From assembly GCA_032158295.1 (NCBI GenBank), contig CM063258.1:6776583-6840582 (forward strand): DNA of 64,000 bases, in the 5' to 3' direction. How positions within the stretch are numbered: position 1 is the first letter of the stretch; each line of letters opens with the position of its first letter. Below, in pieces: positions 55,641 through 64,000 of the stretch. Under the pieces are notes generated by a model. It searched no databases, had not been told where the DNA came from, and saw only the letters and a list, made by a program, of their open reading frames with translations. This stretch comes from Pycnopodia helianthoides (Eukaryota > Echinodermata > Asteroidea > Forcipulatida > Asteriidae). A program made the translations under genes and the position numbers.

Positions 55641-57203
55641 TTTTCCTTTCATTGGCTTTACCCATTAATTCATCTTAATATCTATGTCATGTCTTGTGAC
55701 GATGTTTTATTTTTACCAGAAAACTATGAAGTAAATGTTGCATTTGAATTGAATCGAACCAGTCTGTTTGAATATTTAAATACTGATCAATTTTGATGAA
55801 AACAGGCCTCACCTCCTGATGAGCGTAGAGGTAAATGTTTTTTTTTTTGCAAATCCACCAACAAAATCAATAAAAAAATGCTAAATTTGAACTGATCAAT
55901 ATGTTAATACCTGGTTTTCTTTTGTGGAAATCTGTGTCTTTTGTTTTATTTATTGTTCAAATTCTTGCACCTGGATGACAGAAATATTAATTTTAGGATG
56001 ACCGAAAAATTGATTTTAGCTTTGTCCGTTAACCAAAGCATTTGAGCCCTCGATGCTTATTGTACTTTTGAATACTGTTGAAAACTAAAGACACAGTCTA
56101 AAATCGGAACTGTCCACAACAAGTGCAACCACTGTGTATTTTTATGTGTGGTTGGTAAGACGAAAACAAAAACCTGTTGTTTTGACAACATGAGCATCTG
56201 TTTCAATCACACTTCCACAGATGGAACAAAAAATATGTTCTTTGGTATTAGAAAAACGTTGTTCCACACTACCTTTGTTAATGTTTTCCTCATTTTTTGT
56301 GGGGTTTTTTTGTGTGTGTGTTGTTGGAAAAGGTCATAAAGCCATTTGGAGAGGTTTAAAATCCATCTTGTCCCTCCTACTCTCGGTACGTTTTGCCAGT
56401 GAGTTGACCAACCATTTGAACCATTCAACTGCATTGGGTTGTGTATGGTGGCACAACATGCACTAAGTATTAAACTGTGTCTGTGTAAATGCTGTCACCA
56501 CATGGTATCAAATTGCCGGCTGGCATAGTTTATCTATCACTCAAAACCACAATGGATGATATTGAATGGTCAGACAGTAGGAGGTTGACTGTGTACTGTG
56601 TTGTATGCATTCATCACATGATATCAAATTGCAGGCTGGCATAGTTTATCTATCACTCAAAACCACAGTGGATGATATTGATTGGTCAGACAGTAGGAGG
56701 ATTGACTGTGTACTGTGTAGATGCATTCACCACATGATATGGTATCGCAATCTGGCATAGTTTATCTATCATTCAAAACCACAGTGGATGATATTTCAAG
56801 TGCAATTTTTGTCAAAATCCAAAAACGTTCCAAAACGTCACAGTTCAAATATGGTCTGTACATTTGTGTACAGAGATTGTTCGGTTCATTCCTAAATTCT
56901 GATGATATTCAATCAAAATGGCATTGAATCTGAGCTTATGACTGGAACAGAAATTCCTCTTTGGAATGTACAGACTCGTTTGATTTTGCCGTCCGATGTC
57001 GTCATGCTTCAAATCTCGCTCCGAAAGAGTACCAAATAAAATTGTACTGTACACCATGTTAACATGGGGCAGAGCCTTGTAACTTTTTTCTTCAAACTTT
57101 CATGAGGACTCTATCTATTGGAAAAATTAGTGCATCACAAAACTCAACTTGATCCTTGGAGCCCCCTCTTTGAAACATGAAGAATCCCATGTTGGGGACT
57201 TAC
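55641..57203. other. 3' side of the last visible TSR exon; tandem repeats
   Basis: This is intron or 3' region of the TSR gene. It contains a 115-bp tandem repeat (56510-56800) and the right end of an element related to 58690-59509 (57108-57174). No next exon is recognised. Confidence 0.45.
56510..56800 (+). repeat. 115-bp tandem repeat, about 2.5 units
   Basis: CTGGCATAGTTTATCTATCA starts at about 56520, 56635 and 56752, with CAAAACCACAGTGGATGATA following each time. Spacings are 115 and 117 bases. Confidence 0.85.
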
Positions 57204-57345
57204 CTGGTACAACGGCTGGGCATTCCGTCATAGAGCAGGGCTCCGTGTCTACCGGCCTCTTATTTGAATTACAATGATTTGGATTTCTCTTGGATTGACA
57301 GTGAACTCGCCTGGTACGCTGGCCGCTTCCGCAGGACACTGAGCA
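57204..57345 (-). CDS. TSR exon 5 (last visible repeat)
   Basis: From TATCCCTAACAG to GTACCAG|GTAAGT. It encodes CSVSCGSGQRTRRVHCQSKR, then PCSMTECPAVVP. This is a canonical CSVSCG start. Exit phase 1 departs from the phase-0 rule of the earlier junctions, consistent with the end of the TSR array. Confidence 0.88.
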
Positions 57346-60300
57346 CTGTTAGGGATAACAGAACATAGATATAAATGGTTTATGATACGAGTCTGTATTA
57401 CTACAAGGTACTACGGTCAGACCCAAAAAGAATTGGATTAATTTTTGAGCTCCAATGGCCGGGCCAGTCTTTTTTATCTTTACCTCTGGGTCCAATGTCA
57501 TAGAGCTGCATAAGCACAATAAGTAGCTAAGTACCACAGAGTTATGCTTACCAGACTAAGGTTACCAGCCAACAAAATTATGTCTCATGTATCATCTGTG
57601 ACTGGTATCCTGCTTAGTTTGACTTGATAGAAAATTGTTAAGCCAAATTTTCTGCTTCAGCTCTATGAAATGGTGCCCTGATCTTTGGTTGTAAAAGCTG
57701 GTGATTATCCACATAACTAAAAGGTAGGGTTATATTTTGGTAAGTGACCCCGAACAAAACTTCTGTCGTTTCTTTCTGAAAGCATCCTGTGAAATTATTT
57801 TGTCTGAAATGCCCCCTCTCGATTAGAAATTCAAAACATTTGAATCTCCAAAACTAGCCTCGAGGCGAGTTTTGGACATTTAAATTTCCGTGGTGTCCGT
57901 TTGTGAATGCTGCAGCCAGAGATACCGTTTGGTACCCGCTGTCACCTCACTAAACGTGGATGAATTTGACGTTATTTATGTAATTACCGAGACACTTACT
58001 TTTTTTTGCTGTTTTCTCAACAAGTTAACACTGTATTCAGCTGAAACTATCACTGGTGACTTTTATTTTATTTGTTTTGATAAATTTTGTCTATAAATCA
58101 GCATTACATTGACAAAAACCAATCTATGGTCCTACTTTTAATTACACCACATGCTGCTAATTATGTTCTGTCTCCACTAGGTGTTAATAGAACAGCACTG
58201 CAACTTGAAGGCCTAACTTTTAGGGGTTAACCCTGATTCGTTCTAACTTTTTAAAATTATTCAGACACAGGGGTTACACCTCTGAACAACCTCCACGTGA
58301 CCAAACCGAGGCTCGAAGGAATAAACAGTCTGGCACTTTTTTTTTAGATGCAATGATAAAAGCAATACTAGACTAACACAGGGAGCTAGACTAAAGACGC
58401 CAGCATTTCATTACCTGAGACCAAGGTGTGGAGAACCACTGAGCGACTCTCCTTCTCTGCCTCTGACAACTGACGAGAGTACAGCTCGACTCCGAGGGCG
58501 GTTTCTGTTGGGATGCGCAGACCGAGTCCAGCAACACCTGCATCTGGCCTCCCACGGCGCTAGTCCGAGCGCACACAACTTGACGTTCGCGTGTTGTTGA
58601 ACCGCATTCACCCTGGCACTGCACAAATAAGTTTGATTTTGAGCCTTGGGTTAGATCAGTCGGCCATCTGTATTCTCATTATTTGAAGAGGGCCTCCAAG
58701 GTAAAATTCAGTTTTGAGATGCAATAATTTTCCAATAGATAGAATACTTAGAAAAATGGCAGGAATATTTCAATTCTCCAACCATATGTTAAAATGGTGT
58801 AAAATGCCATTGCATTTGATACCCTTCCAGTGCATTTTTTTCCTAAAACCCATAGCGTTCAATGACGTCACATATCAAATAGATTTGTGTACAGAGAATT
58901 TTTAGTTAATTCCTGGATTTTGATGGTATTTAATCAAAATGGCATTGAGTTTGACCTTACGACTTGTGCACAAATTCCTCTTTAGACTGTACACACCCAA
59001 TTGTTTTTTTGAGGGCCAGATGACGTCATTTTTCAAATTTCGCTCTGAAAAAAGTGTACAAATATAATGACAATTTACACCATTTTAGTGTGAGGGTTAG
59101 AGACTTGTAACTTTTCTCCTCTTTCATGGAACTCTATCTATTAGAAAATGGTTTGGGGTTAAACAAAGAAAAATTGACTAGAGTGGGATTTGAACCAACG
59201 ACCTCCGGATTAACAAACCGGCGCTCTACCAACTGAGCTATCTAGCCCTATGTTGGCAGTCTCCTTATTTTGTCAATATCTTTGTTCGGGGGTGCCAGTC
59301 AGAAGCCATGCAACCGTTAACTGCCGTGTAGCCAGGGATCACACCCAAGTTTACGATACAACCTGGGAAGCGGCAGCCAAAGGATCCCCTTGAGGGGATG
59401 CGACTTTCTTAATTTAAATGTCAAGTAATGAACCCAGTCAGTTTCCCTTGTGGCTTATTATTAGAAAATGAGTGCATCACAAAACTGATTTTGACCTTAG
59501 AGCACCTCTTTAAAAACTTAATTTGAGACAACAGAAACAAAAACCCACATTTTCTTGCACCTCTACCTCACTTTTAAAATATAAATAAATAAAATACTAC
59601 ATGCCACAATAACTTCTTCCCTATTGATGCGATAATAAGTTTGGGTTCCTTAATCCCAAAGAGAAAGAGAGGAAACTTACATCACCCCACCCTTGAGGCA
59701 CCCACTGGGCTGGACAGGCTTCTCCGCAGAGCTCGGCAGAGATGAACTTCTCATCTTTTGGACAAGCCTTCTGCCCGATGGTGATCCCAGCCGCGTTGAC
59801 GCAATCTACGCGACGGTAGCGCAGTCGACAATGTCCTGGGCACTGTTTAAAAGAAATCAGAACATTCAGTCCATTCGGGCTTCAACACTCTTGTAGAGGT
59901 GCTACTCAAATGTTCCTCCTTGCCCCCCTCCCACCCCCACTGGCTTGGTGTTTTGAAAAATGTGTATAGACTTTTATTTTCTCAGTCGTAGTTTTATTTT
60001 GTGTAATGTACCTGTGTAAATAAATTGAATAAAAAAGCTCTATTTAATAGAGCCGCTTAAGCAGAAAATGGTGCTTAAACAATATTTCTACTTAGCAAAA
60101 ATAAGCAGGATACCAGCAACAAATAGTACATGAAAGATTGTATTTTGGCTGGTAACCATATTTTGGTAAGTACAATTTTGTTGTGCTTGCTACTTTTTTG
60201 TGCTTAAGAAATTGGGCCCTGTTCCTCCTTGCCACACACTGGCTTGGTATTTTTGTAAATTTGTATAGATTTTTGTTTTCTCAGTCGTAGCTTTAGTTTG

Positions 60301-62863
60301 TGTAATGTACCTGTGTAAATGTATTCGTTCTGCCAGCGTTAAGGCACATGCACATGCACAACATTGGTAACTTTCAAAGACTAGTATCCGCACTTTATGT
60401 GACCCAACATATACATGAAATAACAAACCTGTGAAATGTTAAACTCAATCGGTCTTCGGAGTCAATGTGAAAATAGTGAAAACCCCCATTGTATGTTTTC
60501 ACTGTTTTCAAACATTGGGTTTGGGACATGCGCGAGAAAGACAATTGTTCTGCTCATTTCCTAAACACTATAGCATTTCAAGCAAAACTATTCCAAAGTT
60601 TTCCACCATGACCATCTTTATACCAAGAAGGCAGTGGTAGCACTTAAAGACTAACAAATCACATTAAAAAACTGCATGAGCTTTCGTAGCAACAACTGCT
60701 TCATCAGATACTATTTTGTAGTATTTTTTTAATACCATCTTTATACCATGTAAATCTGTGAACATTTATATTCTTGATCTTACCAACGTTGTACACCTAA
60801 CCCTTTTGAAGTGTAATAAAATAAATCAAATAAAGTAAGCCGAACAATTTGATAGACATCCTAACCCACTCACAGACAGACAGACAGACAGACAGACATA
60901 ACCGGATCAGAGGCACATAGACTTACTGCACTCCATTGAGTAGCTCTCCACTTGTTGGGGCATCTTTGAACCATGCATCGTCGTCTTTGTACAGGTTCAC
61001 TAGCAGGGTCACACGCTTCATGACCTGAAGTACATCTCACCTCCCGGCCCTGGAACCCTTCACCACACTCCACGGAACACTGAGGGGAAAAAAAGTGGTG
61101 TAAATTATTCTTTCGTCAATTTAGTTTTATAAAACATCCCAGCCCAATAATAATAATAATAATAAAAGAGTATTCATATAGTGCCTTATGCCAGGCCTCA
61201 AGGTGCTTAACAGTCAGACCCAAAATGAAATAAAAACAAAATTTTAAAAAGCAACACTAGATATAGAAACGGCAGTTTAAAAACCACAAGAAAGTTAGCT
61301 TTTGTCACAAAGCTTTTGGGCAGTCGGGTTGGCGTAGTGGTATCTTGCCTTGCCTTCCACCTCTGGGGGACCCCGGTTCAAATCACACCGGGGCACTACG
61401 TGGATTGGGTTTTTCAGTCCCTGCCTGATTGCGTGGGTTTTCCCTGAAATATTTCTCTGGGGTTTTTCCTCCACACCTAAAACTGAAACTTCTTCATTGT
61501 CTTCTCTCCACATGGTTCTTGGCTAGTATAGTGATTAAGTTCCCTTTCTGAGAGTCCCTGGCTTCACAACCAGAATTAATAAATGAAATGAACAAATGAA
61601 AGCTGCTTAGAGCACAAAAAAATAATTTCTGCTCAACAAGAATGAACAGGGTACCAGTCACAAATAGTACATGCGACATACTACTTTGACTGGTGATCTA
61701 AATCTGGTAAGCATAATTGCTTTATGCTTAAGAATCTCTTTGAAATTGAGCCCTGGGCCCATTTTATAGAGCTGCTTAAGCAGAAAACATTGCTTAAAAC
61801 TTTTCTGCTGAGCAAAAAAAAGGCAGGATACCAGTCACAGATTGTGCATGTGAAATGGCATTTTGGCTGGTAACCTTATTCTGGTAAGCATAGTTTTGTT
61901 GTGCTTAGCTACTTTTAGTGCTTAAGCAGCTGTATAAAATTGAGTCCCCATTATACAGCTGGAAACTAGCAGTGTTGGCTGTGAGTTTTCAACCAGTACT
62001 TTTCGGGAACAAACTTCTTGAAAAACATCTTACTCAATGACACAAATTAAGGGATTATGTCAAAAAATAGTATCTTCTTAGATGTTGCACTTTTTAAACA
62101 TTTAGTTGATAATCCCCTTATTCACTTGACTGCCTGACCACTAGTCTTTCTGGCAATTCCCACTTAACAAAAAAATAAAAATCACAAATAACAGCAACAA
62201 GCAGTTTTTATATAGCACTTTATCACACTCAGGGCATCTCAAAGCGCTCAGTATTTTATTCGACAAGGTATGCTGAGCTTTGTTTGAAATATAGAATCAT
62301 TTATTTACATAGCACCATGTAACGTTTTACAAGAGGCTGTAGCGCAATCTGCAGCCAACCATACCAGACAACACTGGGGGGAACCAACCCCTTCTCTTAG
62401 TGATTATTGTAGTGTTCTTTTACGCCCACTACACATTACACAGGACCTACAGCTTTATGTCCCATCTGAAGGATTAATTATATATGCCTTGCTTAAGGAC
62501 ACAAGTGTCAAGACCGGACTCCAACCCGCACTCTGCTGATCAGAAACACCAGAGCTCGCGTCCAGTGCCCTTGACCGCTCGTCCACGACACACCACAAAT
62601 AGCTGTTAGCCCTCCAAAGATATGTTTTCTTCAAAGAAGCTGATCGCCGACTCACCTGAGACCAATCTGAAGTCTGCCATTGTGGTCCACACGACTTCAG
62701 AGTGCAGGGTCGGACACTCTCAGGGACGTTGGACTGGTCACACTCGGTGTTACTGACGCTAGTGTCCAGGCCAGGTGCTAGCATGAGCCAGCAGTGGACG
62801 GTACGGTATACCATACCGGTACCACAGGAAACTGTACAGTGACTCCAGCTGCCCACAGCCCAT
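57204..62863 (-). CDS. ADAMTS/ADAMTS-like protein, five thrombospondin type 1 repeat exons (partial gene)
   Basis: Thrombospondin type 1 repeats (TSRs) mediate matrix and receptor binding in secreted ADAMTS proteases and ADAMTS-like proteins. Minus-strand exons in gene order: 62863-62656, 61079-60927, 59842-59681, 58618-58415 and 57345-57204. Entry phase of the first is 2, internal junctions are phase 0 and exit of the last is 1; all splice sites are GT-AG and join in frame. Each exon supplies about one TSR with the expected six cysteines. The tryptophan-bearing start of each repeat lies at the end of the preceding exon. The last repeat has no following tryptophan strand, so the TSR array probably ends here and another domain follows to the left. 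Spacing and the motif CART...VLLDSVC recall the C-terminal repeats of ADAMTS13, but ADAMTSL2 or another member is possible. No protease domain is in the window. Confidence 0.85.
57487..57676. repeat. GGGCCC-type element, diverged
   Basis: TCCAATGTCATAGAGCTGCA at the left, CAGCTCTATGAAATGGTGCCC at the right. It lies in the intron between TSR exons 4 and 5. Confidence 0.65.
57717..58141. mobile_element. TTAA-type MITE (AAAGGTAGGGTTATA ends)
   Basis: AAAAGGTAGGGTTATATTTTGG at the left and CCAATCTATGGTCCTACTTTTAA at the right, with TTAA only on the right. A relative lies around 16640-17095 in ZER1 intron 8 (shared GAATGTTGCTGCCGGAAAT-like and GGTACCCGCT motifs). Confidence 0.6.
58415..58618 (-). 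CDS. TSR exon 4
   Basis: From ATTTGTGCAG to TCTCAG|GTAATG, 68 codons, phase 0 both sides. It encodes CQGECGSTTRERQVVCARTS, then QMQVLLDSVC, SSCTLVSC, and ends with the next repeat's AQWFSTPWSQ. The start CQGEC replaces the usual CSVSC. Confidence 0.87.
58690..59509. repeat. Inverted-repeat element carrying an inserted tRNA-like element
   Basis: The left end (TTTTGAGATGCA, then ATTTTCCAATAGATAG) and right end (CTATCTATTAGAAAAT, then TGCATCACAAAACTG) are inverted. The right arm is split at 59151-59459. Its right end also occurs at 57108-57174. Confidence 0.65.
59151..59459 (-). mobile_element. Intact 309-bp tRNA-like retroposon with 11-bp target duplication
   Basis: It is flanked by ATTAGAAAATG at 59140-59150 and 59460-59470. 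On the minus strand 59247-59176 folds as a tRNA-like cloverleaf: GGCTAGA pairs with TCTAGTC, the D arm is GCTC/GAGC, the anticodon position reads GTT and the B box is GGTTCAAATCC. About 210 bases precede and 25 follow the tRNA-like part. Confidence 0.8.
59681..59842 (-). CDS. TSR exon 3
   Basis: From TCTTTTAAACAG to GGTGAT|GTAAGT, 54 codons, phase 0. It encodes CPGHCRLRYRRVDCVNAAGI, then ISAELCGEACPAQWVPQGWG. The CPGHC start lacks the glycine after the second cysteine, a divergent TSR. Confidence 0.87.
60033..60219. repeat. GGGCCC-type element
   Basis: ATAGAGCCGCTTAAGCAG at the left and CTTAAGAAATTGGGCCC at the right, with the outer left end missing. It lies in the TSR gene intron. Confidence 0.7.
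60361..60810. mobile_element. TTAA-type MITE interrupted by a 108-bp insertion
   Basis: It runs from ACATTGGTAACTTTCAAAGA to CCAACGTTGTACACCTAACCC and is related to 37564-37919 in reverse. The insertion is at 60626-60733. Confidence 0.65.
60626..60733. mobile_element. 108-bp insertion with 15-bp target duplication
   Basis: ACCATCTTTATACCA occurs at 60611-60625 and again at 60734-60748. The insert reads GGCAGTGGTAGCACTTAAAG, then CATGAGCTTTCGTAGCAACA, then CTGCTTCATCAGATA. I recall similar AGCTTTCGTAGC text near ends of Penelope-like elements, but cannot confirm it. Confidence 0.7.
60927..61079 (-). CDS. TSR exon 2
   Basis: From TTTCCCCTCAG to AGTGCA|GTAAGT, 51 codons, phase 0. It encodes CSVECGEGFQGREVRCTSGH, then RRRCMVQRCPNKWRATQWSA. 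This is a canonical TSR start. Confidence 0.88.
61315..61590 (+). repeat. tRNA-derived SINE
   Basis: The head GGGTTGGCGTAGTGGTATC and B box GGTTCAAATC are followed by CTGATTGCGTGGGTTTTCCC and an AATAAATGAAATGAA tail. It is the intact relative of the split copy at 14990-15540. Confidence 0.75.
61603..61948. repeat. Two adjacent GGGCCC-type elements
   Basis: A diverged copy (61603-61752) is followed directly by a better one (61753-61948, GGGCCCATTTTATAGAGCTG to AGCTGTATAAAATTGAGTCC). They lie in the intron between TSR exons 1 and 2. Confidence 0.7.
62180..62590 (-). repeat. tRNA-derived SINE (Ser/Leu-type), minus strand
   Basis: On the minus strand the head reads GAGCGGTCAAGGGCACTGGA, then CTGATCAGCAGAGTGCGGGT, related to 55281-55640. 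The body includes AGGTCCTGTGTAATG and TTTACAAGAGG segments. Confidence 0.65.
62656..62863 (-). CDS. TSR exon 1 (first visible repeat)
   Basis: From TTTGTAATCGCAG to TCTCAG|GTGAGT; phase 2 in, 0 out. It encodes WAVGSWSHCTVSCGTGMVYR, then TLKSCGPQWQTSDWSQ. The WxxGxWSxCTVSCG start is textbook TSR. Upstream exons lie beyond 64000. Confidence 0.9.
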
Positions 62864-64000
62864 CTGCGATTACAAACAATATTCATTTGAAATGTTGATT
62901 CGTCAAGTAAAGTAACCACAAGGGAAACTGACTGGGTAAAATTTAAACAGTTTGGGGTTGAACAAAGAAAAAATTGACTAGAGCGGGATTTGAACCAATG
63001 ACCTCCGGATCAACGTACCAGCACTCTACCAACTGAGCTATCTAGCCTTGATGTTGGCGGTCACCCTGTTTAGTCAATATCTTTGTTCGGGGGTGCCAGT
63101 CAAAAGCTGCCATTATAGGGCTAGATAGCTCAGTTGGTAGAGCGCCAGCACGATAATCCAGAGGTTGTTTTTCTAAATCCCACTCTGGTAAATTTTTTCT
63201 TTGTTCAACCCAAAACTAAATTTTCATTCACCGTCAAATTTACGGGGTTGACTTACTAGCAGACTTACTATTTTCTTATAAGACACAACTGCTTGTTTAC
63301 AACATCGGGAGACAGACATTGACCCCTTATCTATTGACATTTTGTCTTCATATCAACAATTTATGACATGGTAGAGCAGAGGTACATTTCAAACGATGTG
63401 GACTTGACGACGCTTTGTTCTTAGGACCATGGACCCCCTGCTTGTTTCCCTTGTGTGAAAAGGCCTTATTTCTTATTCTTATTTATTATATTATAAACGT
63501 CACGCTAAAAAAGAAAACAAAATGTTTTCCAGTGTGCATCTTACAACAATCAAAACCACAAATGGAAATAAAATTGTAAAATAGAAAGGAAGAACTATAA
63601 CAAGATAAACGGACAAATTACATAGTAACAGAGATATTTACAACCATAAAAAAAAACAAGGGTGACGACCAACAAATTAAAATCACCGAAGGTAAAGAAA
63701 CAATTAAAAACACAAGTACAAATGAGGCCTACAAAATTCGTCAGTGGATGCCAGCAAACCAGGAAAAACAGAAGAGGGACAAAAAGCAGGGAATTATCTT
63801 TTGAATTTAGAGTTGAATAGGTGGCAAGCATTAGGCAGGAATGACATTCTGAAGCGCTTTATGTCAATTTGTAAAACAGCTCCACGCTCCTCAAAAAAGT
63901 TGTGCTCTTTAAAAAAATGTAATAACTGTGATAAGAAGAGGGAAACAGGCCTTGCGCTTTAGCTTTTTGTAAAGTAGCCCGCCGGGCCAGTAAACTTTGC
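62864..64000. other. Intron of the TSR gene, right edge of the window
   Basis: Holds the paired tRNA-like units at 62940-63210 and an A-rich, repeat-like block at 63490-64000 that reads as transposon-derived but is not assigned. No exon is recognised. Confidence 0.45.
62976..63189. repeat. Two tRNA-like units in opposite orientation
   Basis: The unit at 62976-63047 reads on the minus strand and the one at 63119-63189 on the plus strand; the 71 bases between carry the family's GTCAATATCTTTGTTCGGGG body. The plus copy has lost its B box (TTTTCTAAATCC), so at least that one is inactive. Confidence 0.7.

Noticed and set aside
59176..59247. Functional tRNA-Asn gene
   Set aside because: The cloverleaf is nearly complete, but it sits inside a 309-bp element with target duplications and has diverged relatives in the window, so it is repeat-derived.

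Overview
This window is animal nuclear DNA: AT-rich, with short exons separated by long, repeat-filled introns, GT-AG splice sites and human-like exon phases. Three genes have clear human counterparts. The dense palindromic interspersed repeats (a GGGCCC-ended element in about 15 copies and many TTAA-flanked elements) and the gene content suggest a deuterostome invertebrate. From memory of similar repeats I favour an echinoderm, probably a sea star; that identification is inference.

Layout. (1) 131-1948, minus strand: the first three coding exons of a PRRC2 (BAT2-type) gene that leaves the window on the left, with a candidate 5' UTR exon and promoter at 4674-4900. (2) 7753-21924, plus strand: a complete 13-exon ZER1 gene, encoding the substrate receptor of a CUL2 ubiquitin ligase that reads N-terminal glycine degrons, followed by a likely 3' UTR to about 24130. 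(3) 24.1-28.8 kb: intergenic, with TG-rich satellite, CAA-rich and other simple repeats. (4) 28855-34146, plus strand: a promoter (AP-1-like site and TATA run) and a long essentially intronless gene for an AJM1 (apical junction component 1, C9orf172) homologue of about 1640 residues, with an N-terminal membrane segment and a C-terminal MYND-like zinc finger and conserved domain. (5) 34.1-57.2 kb: a 23-kb stretch with no confirmed gene, holding two orphan exon candidates (34409-34698 and 43306-43537), at least ten TTAA-flanked elements, a candidate regulatory block near 45 kb and a 54-bp minisatellite. (6) 57204-62863, minus strand: five exons, each encoding one thrombospondin type 1 repeat of an ADAMTS or ADAMTS-like protein; both gene ends lie beyond what I can see.

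The genes do not form a pathway. The main large-scale signal is linkage: the human counterparts PRRC2B, ZER1, AJM1 and the ADAMTS13/ADAMTSL2 pair all map to chromosome band 9q34, so this looks like a retained piece of an ancestral linkage group.

Sequence quality matters. ZER1 and AJM1 each carry a one-base reading-frame break that would be healed by one more A in a short A run, and the ZER1 exon 6/7 phases disagree by one base. Sequencing or assembly indels are the simplest explanation; real disrupted alleles are not excluded. I see no rRNA gene, no convincing functional tRNA gene and no CRISPR array. No novel protein system was demonstrated; the most unusual material is the nested repeat landscape, an interspersed short-repeat array in ZER1 intron 1 and the two unassigned exons.
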